A stretch of DNA of 64,000 nt from Salvelinus alpinus (taxonomy: Eukaryota; Chordata; Actinopteri; Salmoniformes; Salmonidae), in contig NC_092087.1 of NCBI RefSeq assembly GCF_045679555.1, positions 85,773,331 through 85,837,330 of the forward strand, written 5' to 3'. The translations under genes and the position numbers were made by a program. Of the stretch, positions 26,101-39,200 are shown one piece after another. Below the pieces are notes generated by a model, which saw nothing but the letters and a program-made list of their open reading frames with translations, was not told where the DNA came from and did not search any database. Within the stretch, counting starts at the first letter, position 1. Each line of letters opens with the position of its first letter.

Positions 26101-28026
26101 CACCCTGAGAATCACAGACCTGAGAGAGGAGGATTCAGCTGAGTATAAGTTTAGACTCAGAACAGATCAGACAACCTGGGAGCCCACCTTCCCAGGAACA
26201 ACTCTGACTGTCACAGGTAACACTGCACGTCACATCCTATCAATACTGCAAATGATTACTTAATGATATACTCAGTGTTTTAATCCTCTTTCATTTAGGT
26301 CTGCAGGTGAAGGTGACTCCTGCAACTGTGACAGAGGGACAGAAGGTGACACTGACCTGTAGCACCACCTGTACTCTGACTGACAACCCCAACCCCACCT
26401 ACATCTGGTACAAGAATGGACATGTAACCACCCAATCTAACAGTCTGTTCCTAAACCCAGTCAGCAGTGAGGATACAGGCAGATACTCCTGTGCTGTAGA
26501 AGGCCATGAGGATCTCTACTCTGCTGAAGAGACTCTCACTGTCACATGTGAGTATGTGTGATACATCTCCAGTTGTATTCTTTTAGTAACGTCTTCTCTT
26601 ATCTATTCTATCTATTATTTCAATCTATGTCCAAGTTCCATGAATGTACTCATCTCATTACTGTAGTTAACTACAAGTACTTCACAAACACTGTATTGTT
26701 ACATTATTGTCTAAGTTATACATATTTATATTAATATTTCATTTATTTCAATCACTAGTCCAAGTTCCATGATGCTCCTCATGTAAAGCTCTATGTATGA
26801 ACAATGTGTTGTTACATATTGTCTACCAGATGGCCCAAAGAACACCTCAGTGTCAGTCAGTCCCTCTGGTGAAATAGTGGAGGGCAGTTCAGTGACTCTG
26901 ACCTGCAGCAGTGATGCCAACCCACCTGTGGACAAATACACCTGGTACAAGAAGAATGTAACCTCACCAAAAGCATCAGGACAGAGTTACAGCATCACTA
27001 ACATCATCTCTGAGGACAGAGGAGAATATTACTGTGAGGCCCAGAATGGAAGAGGATCTATGAACTCTACAGCTCTGATGATCATTGTAGCAGGTAAAGT
27101 TAATCTTCAAAACTTCAATGCAAAACTACATGATTCAATCTCATGTTAATATTTTGGATTTGGCTTATTTTACTTGGGTTTTAATTCAACATTGAGTGTA
27201 CAAAACATTAAGAACACTTGTTCTTTCCATGACATAGACAGACTGACCAGGTGAAGCTTTGATCCCCTATCACTTGCTAAATCCACTTCAATCAGTGTGG
27301 ATGAAGGGGGGGAGACAGGTTTTACCATATTATATTTGTTTTTAATTTATTAGAACATGCCATGTACTCATATCATCCATATTTTATTGTAGGGAAACAG
27401 ACCTCAGTTCTGACTGCAGCTTTAGGAATCATAGTGGTTGTTCTGGTTCTCATCCTCTGTCTCTCTGGACTCATGTGGTTCAGGTGACATACTTTTTTTT
27501 ATTTCACCCCTCGCACTCTGATTTGTTATGAATGCATTAATATATTAATTTATTAATTAATGTGCAAAACTTTATTTGTAACATGTCAACTTCCACTAGA
27601 GGTCACTAGAGAGCATAACTCTCTCTGTTCCTCTTTACAGGAGATCCACAGGAGGAAGTGATGCCACAGCAGACACACAGGTGATTCTATCAGTTACACC
27701 TCCACCTTCACACCTGATGACATGAATTTACTATGTCACGACAGTCTCTCTCATACTATTTTCACTGTTACCGTGACAACTCTCTCTCTCTCTCCACAGA
27801 TTGTCCATCCTGATCCTAACAGTGACACCTACACATCTCTGAACATGAAGACCAGGTCACCAGACTATGACACCCTGGCAGTGAGTTTGTGTGTGTGTTT
27901 GTGTCCATAAAAATGTTATAGAGTAGTGTGTAATGTGTTCACTTTGTTTTCTTTCAGAATGTAAGGGATTCCCCTAGTGAAACAGTCCCTCAGATAGATG
28001 CTGAGCCCTCAGATTATGAGAACTGA
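23159..28026 (+). CDS. CD22/Siglec-like IgSF receptor, locus 3 (complete from leader to stop)
   Basis: Exons: leader 23159-23229 (ATG 23175; MALRTAGSVLVVFLWSVA), V 23483-23812, C2 25497-25700, V 25878-26216, C2 26299-26547, C2 26830-27093, TM 27393-27483, linker 27641-27680, tyrosine exon 27800-27880 and last exon 27958-28026. The sum from ATG to stop is 1722 nt, 573 residues, with no internal stop. The second V has the Siglec-like EYKFRLRT; the first has lysine where arginine is usual (EYKFKFIT). The tail has YTSLNMKTRSPDYDTL, two YxxL motifs eight residues apart, then DYEN at the C-terminus, a Grb2-type YxN site as in mammalian CD22. The membrane segment is uncharged. The first V exon is followed by a 54-bp array that repeats its own donor site. 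It is probably a leukocyte surface receptor; the ligand is unknown. Confidence 0.85.
23813..25340 (+). repeat. 54-bp tandem array multiplying a splice donor, about 28 units
   Basis: Each unit repeats the exon-intron junction of the V exon (CTCTGTCTGTTACAG|GTACAG) plus intron sequence. Every full unit therefore has a pyrimidine-rich CAG acceptor-like site directly joined to a GTACAG donor-like site. The length of 54 is a multiple of three and the frame stays open: one unit reads GTVILYIVLICLITLSVT. At least four units lack six bases (GGTACA), which removes the donor but keeps the frame. The open frame ends in TGA just after the array (25359). Confidence 0.95.
27190..27330. mobile_element. Short salmonid repeat fragment in a locus 3 intron
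   Basis: GAGTGTACAAAACATTAAGA, then CTTTCCATGACATAGACAGA. This is a high-copy salmonid sequence with Tc1-like ends as I recall it. No coding capacity. Confidence 0.5.
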
Positions 28027-28136
28027 AGAGAACCACCACAGAACATGGACTGAAGAGAACCACCACAGAACCTGGACTGAAGAGAACCACCACAGATCCT
28101 GGACTGAAGAGAACCACCACAGAACCTGGATGAAGA
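28020..28136 (+). repeat. 27-bp minisatellite at the locus 3 stop codon, about four copies
   Basis: Same unit as in loci 1 and 2 (GAAGAGAACCACCACAGA). The first copy overlaps the AAC-TGA end of the coding sequence. Confidence 0.9.
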
Positions 28137-29100
28137 GCTTCAGCACCAAACCAAAGCTAGGATTTACACCTCTATTCTCCTGCTATCATATTGCTATCAT
28201 ATCTAGAAGGCTTTCCAGACAATGAGCTCTAACTTTTAGAAAATTCTGTGATTATTTTATTTTCTTGTAAAGTTAAGGAAAGGGGAATACCTAGTCAGTT
28301 GTACAACTGAATGCATTCAACTGAAATGTGTCTTCCACATTTAACCCAACCCCTCTGAATCAGGGAGGTGCGGGGGGCTGCCATTATCGACATCCACGTC
28401 TTCGGCGCCCGATGAACAGTGGGTTAACTGCCTTGTTCAGGGGCAGAACGACATATTTTTATAATGATGCTTATTGGTGTCATATCTAGAAGTTTTTCCT
28501 AAGCTTTAACTTCCAGTAAATGCTGGAGTTGAATTATCTTTCCTTGTAATGATAATTATGTATATTGATGATAAATAAGACAGATTATGCTTCTGCTCTT
28601 TTTCTATGAGATTTGACCATTTGTAGATTTTCTGTAACACAAAAAGTCCACTTTTCTGTTTGCTCTCTGTAGATTAATATTATGTTTCTGTCTTTCTCTA
28701 TGGGATTTTGCCATTTCCAGATTTTAATAACAAATATAGACCTACATTTCTCAGTGACTAATGTGGATAATATTGATAACAGCATTTTAATATTTCTAGC
28801 TCTTGAACCAGGTTTCTCCTGATGTGTTTAATAATGACTTACTTTGTTTTGCTGTCAGACATTATTGCGCTTTTTATATTAAGTAATATCATATTGTTCA
28901 GTGTCATGTCACTTGTTTCATTATCAAATGATTAATTATGACCTATTTTAGATGCATTAAATACATGTTCACATTTGGAGATTTTACAGTGTTGTTCAAT
29001 GTAAATACAGTATAGGCGCCATGTTGTAAATGAGCTCAAAGTTCAAGATAAGAAGTACACTGATTAGTTGATCAACTATTAATACATTGAATCATATCTA
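28137..29100 (+). other. 3' UTR of locus 3 with a SINE-like insertion
   Basis: A receptor-type 3' UTR, homologous to 14150-14430 plus 19345-19800. Between 28266 and 28460 it contains a dispersed salmonid repeat (CCTAGTCAGTTGTACAACTG, then GGTGCGGGGGGCTGCC). The site aligned with AATAAA in other copies reads GATAAG (about 29046). Confidence 0.6.
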
Positions 29101-29738
29101 TATCCACTCTGCTGTTGTTTCTTGTATTTCTGCCTATTGGACACATGATGGACATAATAACTGCTAATAACACATCTTCAACCGCCCGACTATACTGTAA
29201 GTGATAAAGTGAAAATCTGAGGCCCTCACCACCCAACACTAACCCGCAAATATAGAATATGTGCTATAGGCTACAGTCAAAGACAGGGAGTGCAGGATTT
29301 TTTTGCTGTTGCTTGATTTAGACATGTTTCTGCTTATAATTTCAGACATTTTGGTGGGCTATTTGTTAGTCAACTTGTCCGTAGTTTCTAGATACATGCA
29401 TTAGCGACACGTCATTCATGGCAGGTGTGGCAGAGCTCCACCTGTTTAGCTTTTTTTGTTGCTTTTTTTCATGTTATTTTGGCATTAATACATGACACAT
29501 ATCAATTTGCATACATTGTAAAACATAAATAATGCATTGAGTTAATAAAGTCGCATACAAACATGGTCTCTTTTTTACTTTCTTGAGTAAGGTAGGAAAA
29601 TGCAGGTGTTCCTAGCTCAGTGCATTCTGTGGTGGTGGGGCAGCCAGCGGAAAATACGAAGTCTGCAAGCTGATTTCGGTCGTCAGTTCAACAGTGTTGC
29701 TGTTTGTCAGTGTTGCTGCTGTTCGTCCTCCTGTCCAG
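29101..29738. other. Intergenic stretch after locus 3
   Basis: No gene seen. The TGCCTATTGGACACATGATGG block (about 29132) recurs at 19820 and 50480, so the duplicated unit continues here. Confidence 0.5.
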
Positions 29739-29872
29739 GGGGTGGAGCTGGAGAGCACCAGGCTAGTAATCAGGTTCCCAGACCGCTAGATACAGAGAAC
29801 CCCTCCCTCTCCTCAGAGGACCAACCCTATAGGCCTCATCACCTCCTCAGCCTCCCAGTACGCCTCCACAGG
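29739..29872 (+). pseudogene. Decayed exon of the TPR/CCCH gene
   Basis: Homologous to 20902-21034, with the same acceptor and donor (GG|GTAAGG). The tryptophan codon after PDR has become TAG and one extra G follows the acceptor. The CCCH exon that should follow is separated by about 2.4 kb of transposon sequence; its tail is at 32345-32400. Confidence 0.75.
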
Positions 29873-29928
29873 GTAAGGATATCTGTCTTTGTCAAAACAT
29901 CAGCTATCATTTATAAACATATATAAAT

Positions 29929-31740
29929 CTTCTTGCAACTACAGGGGGTGCTGTTTCGAATTAGCATTTTTTTCATCTCCAAATTAAACTGCCTAGTACT
30001 CAATTCTTGCTCGTACAATATGCATATTATTAATTCTATTGGATAGAAAACACTTTCTAGTTTCATAAAACGTTGGAATTATGTCTGTGGGTGACCCAGA
30101 ACTCTTTCTACAGCGAAATCCATGACAGATAGTGAAAGGTCTGAGAGCGAAGCTCTGGTTTCAGATCAGTTTTTAAGGTCTGTGTATATCCTATTGAACG
30201 ACACGAACTGCACCCGCCTTCCCCTGGATGTCAGTAACCAATGAGAAGTGGAATGGGCTTTCTACGTAGCTCTCAGAGGTTATAAAAGACCAAGGAGTGA
30301 GAGTAGCCCCCCTTTCGACGCTCGCCATTACGCAGGAAGGGACCTCCGGATGCCATTTTCAAAGGCTCGGTTATCAACGTTAAATGTATCCGTCTGTAAT
30401 TTAATTCGATATAGGAGTTAGAAACATCATAACGTAGTTAATTTAAACCGTTTTATAGCAATTTATATCCGTTTAGTGCGATTTTGATGCATTTCTATGT
30501 GATGCTCTATGAAGCACCGGGCACGTTTCGGGGTCCCGGTCGAACGTTAGCGGGCATTTCGACGGACAAAGGACATCTTTCGACCAAAAGAAGATTAGAC
30601 CCAAGAAAGGATACATTGCCCAAGAATCTGATGGAAAATCACCTCATAGTAAGTAATATTTAATATGATAAATCGTTGTTCTGTCGAAATATTTTAAACG
30701 CATATTTCGCCATTTTGTTTTCTATCCCTTCGCTTGGCGAACCCTGTATTGCACAGTAAGGATAATTTTAGAAATGTAAATCAGCGATTGCATTAAGAAC
30801 TAATTTGTCTTTCGATTCCTGTCAACCCTGTATTTTTTAGTCAAGTATATGATTAGCTATTGATTAAACTAGATCACTCTGAAAGATGGCGACCGACTTT
30901 TCCATGCTTGTATTGCTACTATCTTCATTGTATAACCACGTTTTTTTATGGCTAAATATGCACATTTTCGAACAAACAATATATGTATGTTGTAATATGA
31001 TGTTACAGGAGTGTCAACGGAAGAATTCTGAGAAGGTTAGTGAAAAAATTAATATCTTTTGGCGATGATTACGTTATCGCTCTCTTTGGCTTGAATTGAT
31101 GCTCTGGTAATGTTTGCACATGTGGTATGCTAACTTATCGATTTATTGTGTTTTCGCTGTAAAACGCTTAGAAAATCTGAAATATTGTCTGAAATCACAA
31201 GATCTGTGTCTTTCCATTGCTATGCTTTGTCTATTTTTATGAAATGTTTTATGATGAGTAAATTGGTCATACACGTTGCTCTCTGTAGTAATTCTAGTCC
31301 AGTTGTGATTGTGGGTGCAATTGTAAACTGTGATTTCTACCTGAAATATGCACATTTTTCTAACAAAACCTATCCTATACCATAAATATGTTATCAGACT
31401 GTCATCTGATGAGGTTTTTTATTGGTTAGTGGCTATCAATATCTTTATTTGGCCGAATTGGTGATAGCTAGTGGTGGAGAGAAAAAATGGTGGACAAAGA
31501 AAAATGGTGTATTTTGCTAACGTGGTTAGCTAATAGATTTACATATTGTGTCTTCCCTGTAAAACATTTTAAAAAACAGAAATGATGGGTTTATTCACAA
31601 GATCTGTATCTTTCATCTGGTGTCTTGGACTTGTGATTTAATAATATTAAGATGCTACTATTTAGTTGTGAAGCTATGCTAGCTATGCTAATCAGTGTGG
31701 GTGGGGGTGGGGGGTGCTCCCGGATCCGGGTTTGGGAGGT
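29929..31740 (+). mobile_element. TTAA-type DNA element, older copy of the 1817-bp family
   Basis: Starts CTTCTTGCAACTACAGGGGG and ends near GTGCTCCCGGATCCGGG. It aligns along its length with 33266-35082 but is more diverged, and its right terminus is altered. It sits in the intron between two CCCH-gene exons. Non-coding. Confidence 0.6.
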
Positions 31741-31938
31741 GGTAGAGGATAAGCAAGTTTTACCAATCTCATATTATATATCATAACTTTTGACACAAAT
31801 GCCGGATTGTGCAGGCGGGAGAACAGGCATGCGGGTGCTGTTATTTTCATATGTCCTCCATAGAGATGGATAGAGGACTCTAGTGCCCAAAATCTAGTTT
31901 TAGCATGGGCAGCACCATTGAGAACTGTCACGTTCAAG

Positions 31939-31982
<44 letters not shown>

Positions 31983-32048
31983 TCTCTCTCTCTCTCCTCT
32001 CCTCTCTCTCCTCCTCCTCCCTCCCCTCTCCCTCACCTCCTCTCTCTC

Positions 32049-32112
<64 letters not shown>

Positions 32113-32344
32113 ATTCATAGGGATTTATTTGCATGGGAAACATATGTTTACATTTCCAAAGCAAGTGAAATAGATAATAAACAAAAGTGAAATAAACAAA
32201 AACATTTACAGTAAACATTACACTTACAAACGCTCCAAAGGAATATAGACATTTCAAATGTCATATTATGTCTATATACAGTGTAGTAATTATATCTCTT
32301 TCTCTCTTTCTCCCCCTCTTCTCTTTCACTCTCTCTCTCTCTTT
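31741..32344. repeat. Dispersed repeat and (TC)n tract
   Basis: 31745-31935 looks like another salmonid repeat (CATGGGCAGCACCATTGAGA). A CT/TC-rich microsatellite follows at 31938-32106 and a weaker one at 32298-32343. Confidence 0.6.
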
Positions 32345-32400
32345 CTTCAAACATAAGCCTGACCAGAGAGGAAGATACAGGAAACCAGGGCAACCCTTAC
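32345..32400 (+). pseudogene. Tail of a CCCH zinc-finger exon
   Basis: Encodes FKHKPDQRGRYRKPGQP, matching the end of the intact CCCH exon at 21320-21368. The zinc-finger cysteines are missing, replaced by the TC tract. ACCATGTTGTAGACACTAAA (about 32480) continues the homologous 3' UTR. Confidence 0.7.
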
Positions 32401-32721
32401 CACTGACAATCCTGACCACCCTGACAACTCTGACCACCCTGACCATCCTGACAAGCTTGACCACCTTGCCTCTACGACGACCATGTTGTAGACACTAAAG
32501 GGGGTCATTGTAGGATCTGACCTGCAATGATCCCTTCCCCCCCTCTCCCCATTGATGAAATACTTTATTGTAAAATGTGAATCCCTCATCCAGTTCCGTG
32601 TTCCGTGGCAAAGATTTCAGCTTCTCCTATTCCTCTTAATATAGCGTCCCCACCATATAATCCGGTCAAATAACAGTTTTTTAGAAGGATCCAAAATGAA
32701 GTCACCAGTCATAAGATTTAA

Positions 32722-35700
32722 CCTTTCTAGGACACACGTTCCGCTAGCGGAACCCCCCACAACATTCCGCTGAAAAGGCAGCGCGGGAAATTCAAAAATA
32801 TTTTTGCAAAATATTTAACTTTCACACATTAACAAGTCCAATACGGCAAATGAAAGATAAGATCTTGTTAATCTACCCATCGTGTCCGATTTAAAAATTG
32901 CTTTACAGCGAAAACACAACATATGATTATGTTAGATCACCAAGTAAAAAAAAAACACAGCCATTTTCCCAGCCAAAGATAGGAGTCACAAAAAGCAGAA
33001 AGAGATAAAATTAATCCCTAACCTTTGATGATCTTCATCAGATGACACTCATAGGACATCATGTTACACAATACATGTATTTTTTGTCCGATAATGTGCA
33101 TATTTATATCCGAAAATCTTAGTTTACATTGGCGCCATGTTCAGAAATGCCTCCAAAATATCCGGAGAAATTGCAGAAAGCCACATCTAATAACAGAAAT
33201 ACTCATCATACACTTTGATGAAAGATACATGTTTTACATATAATTAAAGATACACTTGTTCTTAACTTCTTGCAACTATAGGGGGTGCTGTTCCGCATTA
33301 GCATATTTGTGTCTCCAAATTAAACTGCCTCGTGCTAAATTCTTGATCGTACAATATGCATATTATTGTTATTATTGGATAGAAAACAGTCTATAGTTTC
33401 TATAGGAGTTGAAATTTTGTCTCTGAGTGGTACAGAACAATTTCTACAGCACTTTTCATGACAGGGTTCAGATTTCAGAAATTTTTACCTCTGATCTGGG
33501 GTCTGTTTATAAGGCCACAGTGAATGCTATGAAGAAACCGACACTGCCTACGTCTTCCTCTGGGTGTCTGTACGTCATCACGTTTTCAATGAAGTCGATG
33601 GGATATTCCCAGCCATTATAAAAGCCCAAAATGTACAGAGACCCCCCTTTCTCAACGTGCGCCTCAAGCGTGAAGGCCATCGGACCTGCCTCGTTCCAAA
33701 TCGTTTTCTAACCAGCAGTATTTCTCCGGTCATGTTTTCAGTCGTTATAGTTGTTAAAAACATCATAAGGTAGTGAATTTTAACCGTTTTATAGCAATTT
33801 ATATCCGTTTAGTGCGATTCTGAGGAATTTATTTGTCGTGCACTTTCTAGCTTTGGGAACGTTTCGCGGTCTCGGTCGTTGTTAGTGGACATTTCGAAGG
33901 ACAGAGGACATCTATCGACCAAAAGACGTTTATAACATAGAAAGGATACATTGCCCAAGAATATGATGGAAGATCAGCTCAAAGTAAGCAATATTTAATA
34001 TGATAAACCGTGTTTCTGTCGAAATATTTTAAACGTATATATCGCCATTTTGTTTGGTATAGCTTCACTTGGCCAACCCTGTATTGAAAAGTAAGGATAA
34101 TTTTAAAAATGTAAATCAGCGGTTGCATTAAGAACTAATTTGTCTTTCGATTCCTGTCAACCCTGTATTTTTTAGTCAAGTATATGATTAGCTTTTAATT
34201 AAACTAGATCACTCTGATAGATGACGTCAGACATATTGAGGCTTGATTTCCTAGTATTTTCATTGTGTAACCACGGTTTTGTATGGCTAAATATGCACCT
34301 TTTCGAACAAACTGTATATGTATGTTGTAAAATGATGTTACAGGAGTGTCATCGGAAGAATTCTGAGAAGGTTAGTGAAAAAATTAATATCTTTTGGCGG
34401 TGGTTACGTTATAGCGCTCTTTGGCTGGAATCGATGCTCTGGTAACGTTGGAACATGTAGTATGCTAACTTATCGATTTATTGTGTTTTCGCTGAAAAAC
34501 GCTTAGAAAATCTGAAATATGGTCTGAAATCACAAGAACTGGGTCTTTCCATTGCTATGCTTTGTCTATTTTTATGAAATGTTTTATGATGAGTAAATTG
34601 GTCATACACGTTGCTCTATCTAGTAATTCTAGTGGATTTGTGATGGTCGGTGCAATTGTAAACTGTGATTTCTACCTGAAATATGCACTTTTTTCTAACA
34701 AAAACTATCCTATACCATGAATATGTTATCAGACTGTCATCTGATGGTTTTTTTTATAGGTTATTGGCTATCAATATCTTAGTTGAGCCGAATTGGTGAT
34801 AGCACCTGAAGGAGTAAGAAACTGATGGAGTTAGAATAGTGGTGTATTTTGCTAACGTGTTTAGCTAATAGATTTACATATTTTGTCTTCCCTGTAAAAC
34901 ATTTTAAAAATCTGAAATGGTGGCTTTATTCACAAGATCTGTATCTTTCATCTGGTGTCTTGGACTTGTGATTTAATGATATTTAGATGCTACTATCTAC
35001 TTCTGAAGCTATGCTATCTATGCTAATCAGTGTGTGGGGGGTGGGGGGTGCTCCCGGATCCGGGGTTAGTAGCAATGAAAGGTTAATGCAATGGCTGTGT
35101 CAGATTTTTAAAAAACTTTACAGAAAAAGAACACCATGCAATAATCTGAGACGGCGCTCAGATATCAATAACATTTCTCCGCCATGTTGAAGTCAACAGA
35201 AATACAAAATTACATCATAAATATTCCTTTACCTTTGATTATCTTCATCAGAATGCAGTCCCAGGAATCCTAGTTCGACAATAAATTGTTGTTTTGTTCG
35301 ATAATGTCAATTATTTATGTCCAAGTAGCTACCTTTGCTAGCACGTTTAGTTCACATGTCCAAACGCTGGCGCCGGTCCAGGCGAACTCGGACGAAAACT
35401 TCAAAAAGTTATATTCCAGGTCGAATAAACTGGTCAAATTAAGTAGATAATCAATCTTCAGGATGTTGTTATCATATATATCCAATAACGTTCCAACCGG
35501 AGCATTCCTTTTTGTCTACAGAGTAATGGAACGCATGGTGATATCATGAGTAATGCGCATGACCAGGAACTTGCATTCTGCCAGACCACTGACTCAAATA
35601 GCTGCCATCCGGCCCCACATCACACTAGAGGCTTCATTCAACGTTCTACTGGCTGTTGACATCTAGTGGAAGGCGTAGGAAGTGCGACCAGATCCATATC

Positions 35701-35948
35701 TTACTGGAATGTGAATAGACGATCAGTTGAAAATCAACCAGCCCCAGAATTTCCTGTTTGGAAGTTTTTCTGCCATATGAGTTCTGTTATACTCACAGAC
35801 ATAATTCAAACAGTTTTAGAAACTTCAGAGTGTTTTCTATCCAATAGTAATAATAATATGCATATATTAGCATCTGGGACAGAGTAGGAGGCAGTTCAAT
35901 GTGGGCACGCTATTCATTCAAAGTGAAAATGCTGCCCCCTATCCCAGG
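32722..35948. mobile_element. TTAA-type host element, split by a nested 1817-bp element
   Basis: The left part 32722-33261 starts after TTAA (32718-32721) with CCTTTCTAGG. The right part 35087-35948 ends CCCCTATCCCAGG. Across the nested insertion the flanks read as one element: CTTGTTCTTAA joins TGCAATGGCTGTGTCAG, matching 745-770 of the element at 179-1724. No coding content. Confidence 0.6.
33266..35082 (+). mobile_element. 1817-bp TTAA element, forward copy
   Basis: Flanked by TTAA on both sides (33262-33265, 35083-35086). Starts CTTCTTGCAACTATAGGGGG and ends CAATGAAAGG. It has exactly the same length as the inverted copy at 36805-38621 and is nearly identical to it. Short open frames are shared, but none resembles a transposase. 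Confidence 0.75.
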
Positions 35949-36165
35949 TAGGCCAGTTGAGAACAAGTTCTCATTTACAACTGCGACCTGGCCAAGATAA
36001 AGCAAAGCAGTGCGAACACAGAGTTACACATGGGATAAACAAACATACAGTCAATAACACAATAGAAAATTATATGTACAGTGTGTGCTAATGTAGTAAG
36101 ATTAGGGAGGTAAGGCAATAAATAGGCCATAGAGGCGAAATAATTACAATTTTACATTAACATGT
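35949..36165 (-). mobile_element. LINE 3' end fragment
   Basis: Matches the 3' non-coding part of the LINE at 7041-7260 (GAGAACAAGTTCTCATTTAC, then GATAAAGCAAAGCAGT). Severely 5' truncated. Confidence 0.7.
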
Positions 36166-36269
36166 GTTTACCTTTGGATGAAAGTAGAGACTCAGAGCTA
36201 GAAAATTGTATATCTTACACTACAGTTGAGGTACAATGGGAAAGTAATTCTGCTTTGAAAGTTGATAAA

Positions 36270-39200
36270 CTTGTAACCTGTTTGGGCTCTAGGGGGCGAA
36301 TTGGAAAAACTGGAAAATATGCGCAAATTTTCAAACGGCCTTTTAATCAATTTCTGCTCTTACAATATGCATATTGTTAATAGTATTGGATAGAAAAGAG
36401 TCTCAAGTTTCTAAAACCGTTTTAATTTTTTCTCTGAGTGGAACACAAGTCCTTTGGCAGCACTTTCCCCGACCAGGAAGTAAAATGCAAGATGTTTATG
36501 CTCGCTTCAACGCTCTGCCTATACATGGTCATGCCACTTATGACCCGAAACACACCTCGTACGCCTTCCTCTGGGTGTCAAGAGTACGTCAGAGGAGAAA
36601 TCATGCGTTTATCTTGTTCTGACGTGAAATAAGACCTATTTCTTTGACGTGACCGTCAATTTCAGGAAGTCAGAAGCGTGCGACTTGGGAGAGATATCAT
36701 GTTTTGTTTTGCTGCCGTTTCGGATGTGAACTATCTCCAGCTCGGATTTGATTTGATAAATGAGACCATGTCATCGTAATGTATGTTTTTTCAATATAGT
36801 TTAACCTTTCACGGCTACTAACCCCGGATCCGGGAGCACCCCCCACCCCCCACACACTGATTAGCATAGATAGCATAGCTTCACAAGTAGATAGTAGCAT
36901 CTAAATATCATTAAATCACAAGTCCAAGACACCAGATGAAAGATACAGATCTTGTGAATAAAGCCACCATTTCAGATTTTTAAAATGTTTTACAGGGAAG
37001 ACAAAATATGTAAATCTATTAGCTAAACACGTTAGCAAAATACACCACTATTCTAACTCCATCAGTTTCTTACTCCTTCAGGTGCTATCACCAATTCGGC
37101 TCAACTAAGATATTGATAGCCAATAACCTATAAAAAAAACCATCAGATGACAGTCTGATAACATATTCATGGTATAGGATAGTTTTTGTTAGAAAAAAGT
37201 GCATATTTCAGGTAGAAATCACAGTTTACAATTGCACCGACCATCACAAATCCACTAGAATTACTAGATAGAGCAACGTGTATGACCAATTTACTCATCA
37301 TAAAACATTTCATAAAAATAGACAAAGCATAGCAATGGAAAGACCCAGTTCTTGTGATTTCAGACCATATTTCAGATTTTCTAAGCGTTTTTCAGCGAAA
37401 ACACAATAAATCGATAAGTTAGCATACTACATGTTCCAACGTTACCAGAGCATCGATTCCAGCCAAAGAGCGCTATAACGTAACCACCGCCAAAAGATAT
37501 TAATTTTTTCACTAACCTTCTCAGAATTCTTCCGATGACACTCCTGTAACATCATTTTACAACATACATATACAGTTTGTTCGAAAAGGTGCATATTTAG
37601 CCATACAAAACCGTGGTTACACAATGAAAATACTAGGAAATCAAGCCTCAATATGTCTGACGTCATCTATCAGAGTGATCTAGTTTAATTAAAAGCTAAT
37701 CATATACTTGACTAAAAAATACAGGGTAGACAGGAATCGAAAGACAAATTAGTTCTTAATGCAACCGCTGATTTACATTTTTAAAATTATCCTTACTTTT
37801 CAATACAGGGTTCGCCAAGTGAAGCTATACCAAACAAAATGGCGATATATGCGTTTAAAATATTTCGACAGAAACACGGTTTATCATATTAAATATTGCT
37901 TACTTTGAGCTGATCTTCCATCATATTCTTGGGCAATGTATCCTTTCTATGTTATAAACGTCTTTTGGTCGATAGATGTCCTCTGTCCTTCGAAATGTCC
38001 ATCACCAACGACTGACACCCTAAAACGTGTCCAAACTTTCAGAGTGCACGACAAAGAAATTCCTCAAAATCGCACTAAACGGATATAAATTGATATAAAA
38101 CGGTTAAAATTCACTACATTATGATGTTTTTAACAACTATAACGACTGAAAACATGACCGGAGAAATACTGCTGGTTAGAAAACGATTTGGAACGAGGCA
38201 GGTCCGATGGCCTTCACGCTTGAGGCGCACGTTGAGAAAGGGGGGTCTCTGTACATTTTTGTCATTTATAATGGCTGTGAACGTCCCATCGACTTCATTG
38301 AAAACGTGATGACGTACAGACACCCAGAGGAAGACGTAGGTAGTGTCGGTTTCTTCATAGCATTCACTGTGGCCTTATAAACAGACCCCAGATCAGAGGT
38401 AAAAATTTCTGAAATCTGAACCCTGTCATGAAAAGTGCTGTAGAAATTGTTCTGTACCACTCAGAGACAAAATTTCAACTCCTATAGAAACTATAGACTG
38501 TTTTCTATCCAATAATAACAATAATATGCATATTGTACGATCAAGAATTTAGCACGAGGCAGTTTAATTTGGAGACACAAATATGCTAATGCGGAACAGC
38601 ACCCCCTATAGTTCCAAGAAGTTAATCAGATTATTTGAATTTTTTCGGGAGTTTTGCCGTGTTCCGTAATGTTTATTTTGTTTACGTTGGAGAGTTCCGT
38701 GCCACTCGACGAGTACCCCTGCTAAATGAAGATGGAAAGTTGCCATTCTGAAGGGATTGAACGACTCTTCTGGACTAAGGACAACTTGATCAACATTCTG
38801 ATGAAAGATCAGCCAAAGTAAGACCAAATTTATAATGTTATTTCATATATCTGTCGTGCATGTCAACTGGTCGCGCGCGCCCAAGTGTGTCTGTCTGGCG
38901 TGGCTATGCTAATTTAGCGCTACATTTAGTTTTCGATGTAAAACATTTAATAAATCGGAAATATTGTCTGGAATCACAAGAATCCTGTTTTTCAATTGCT
39001 GCACAGTATGTATTTCTCAGAAATGTTTTATGAGGAGTAATTAGGTATTTGATGTTGGTGTCTGTAAATGTTATGGCTGCTTTCTGATTGTAGCTGAAAT
39101 GTAATTTATGATTTATACCATAAATATACACATTTTTCAAAAAAAAAAAATGCTATACAATAAATATGTTATCAGACTGTGATCTTATGAAGTTGTTTCT

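Noticed and set aside
31692-32120. Arg-Glu and Ser-Leu repeat frames
   Set aside because: Artefacts of the (TC)n tract.
34221-34445. A 74-codon frame identical to one at 37442-37666, first considered a conserved small gene
   Set aside because: Both lie inside copies of the same 1817-bp element, so identity reflects element copying. No family match was recognised.
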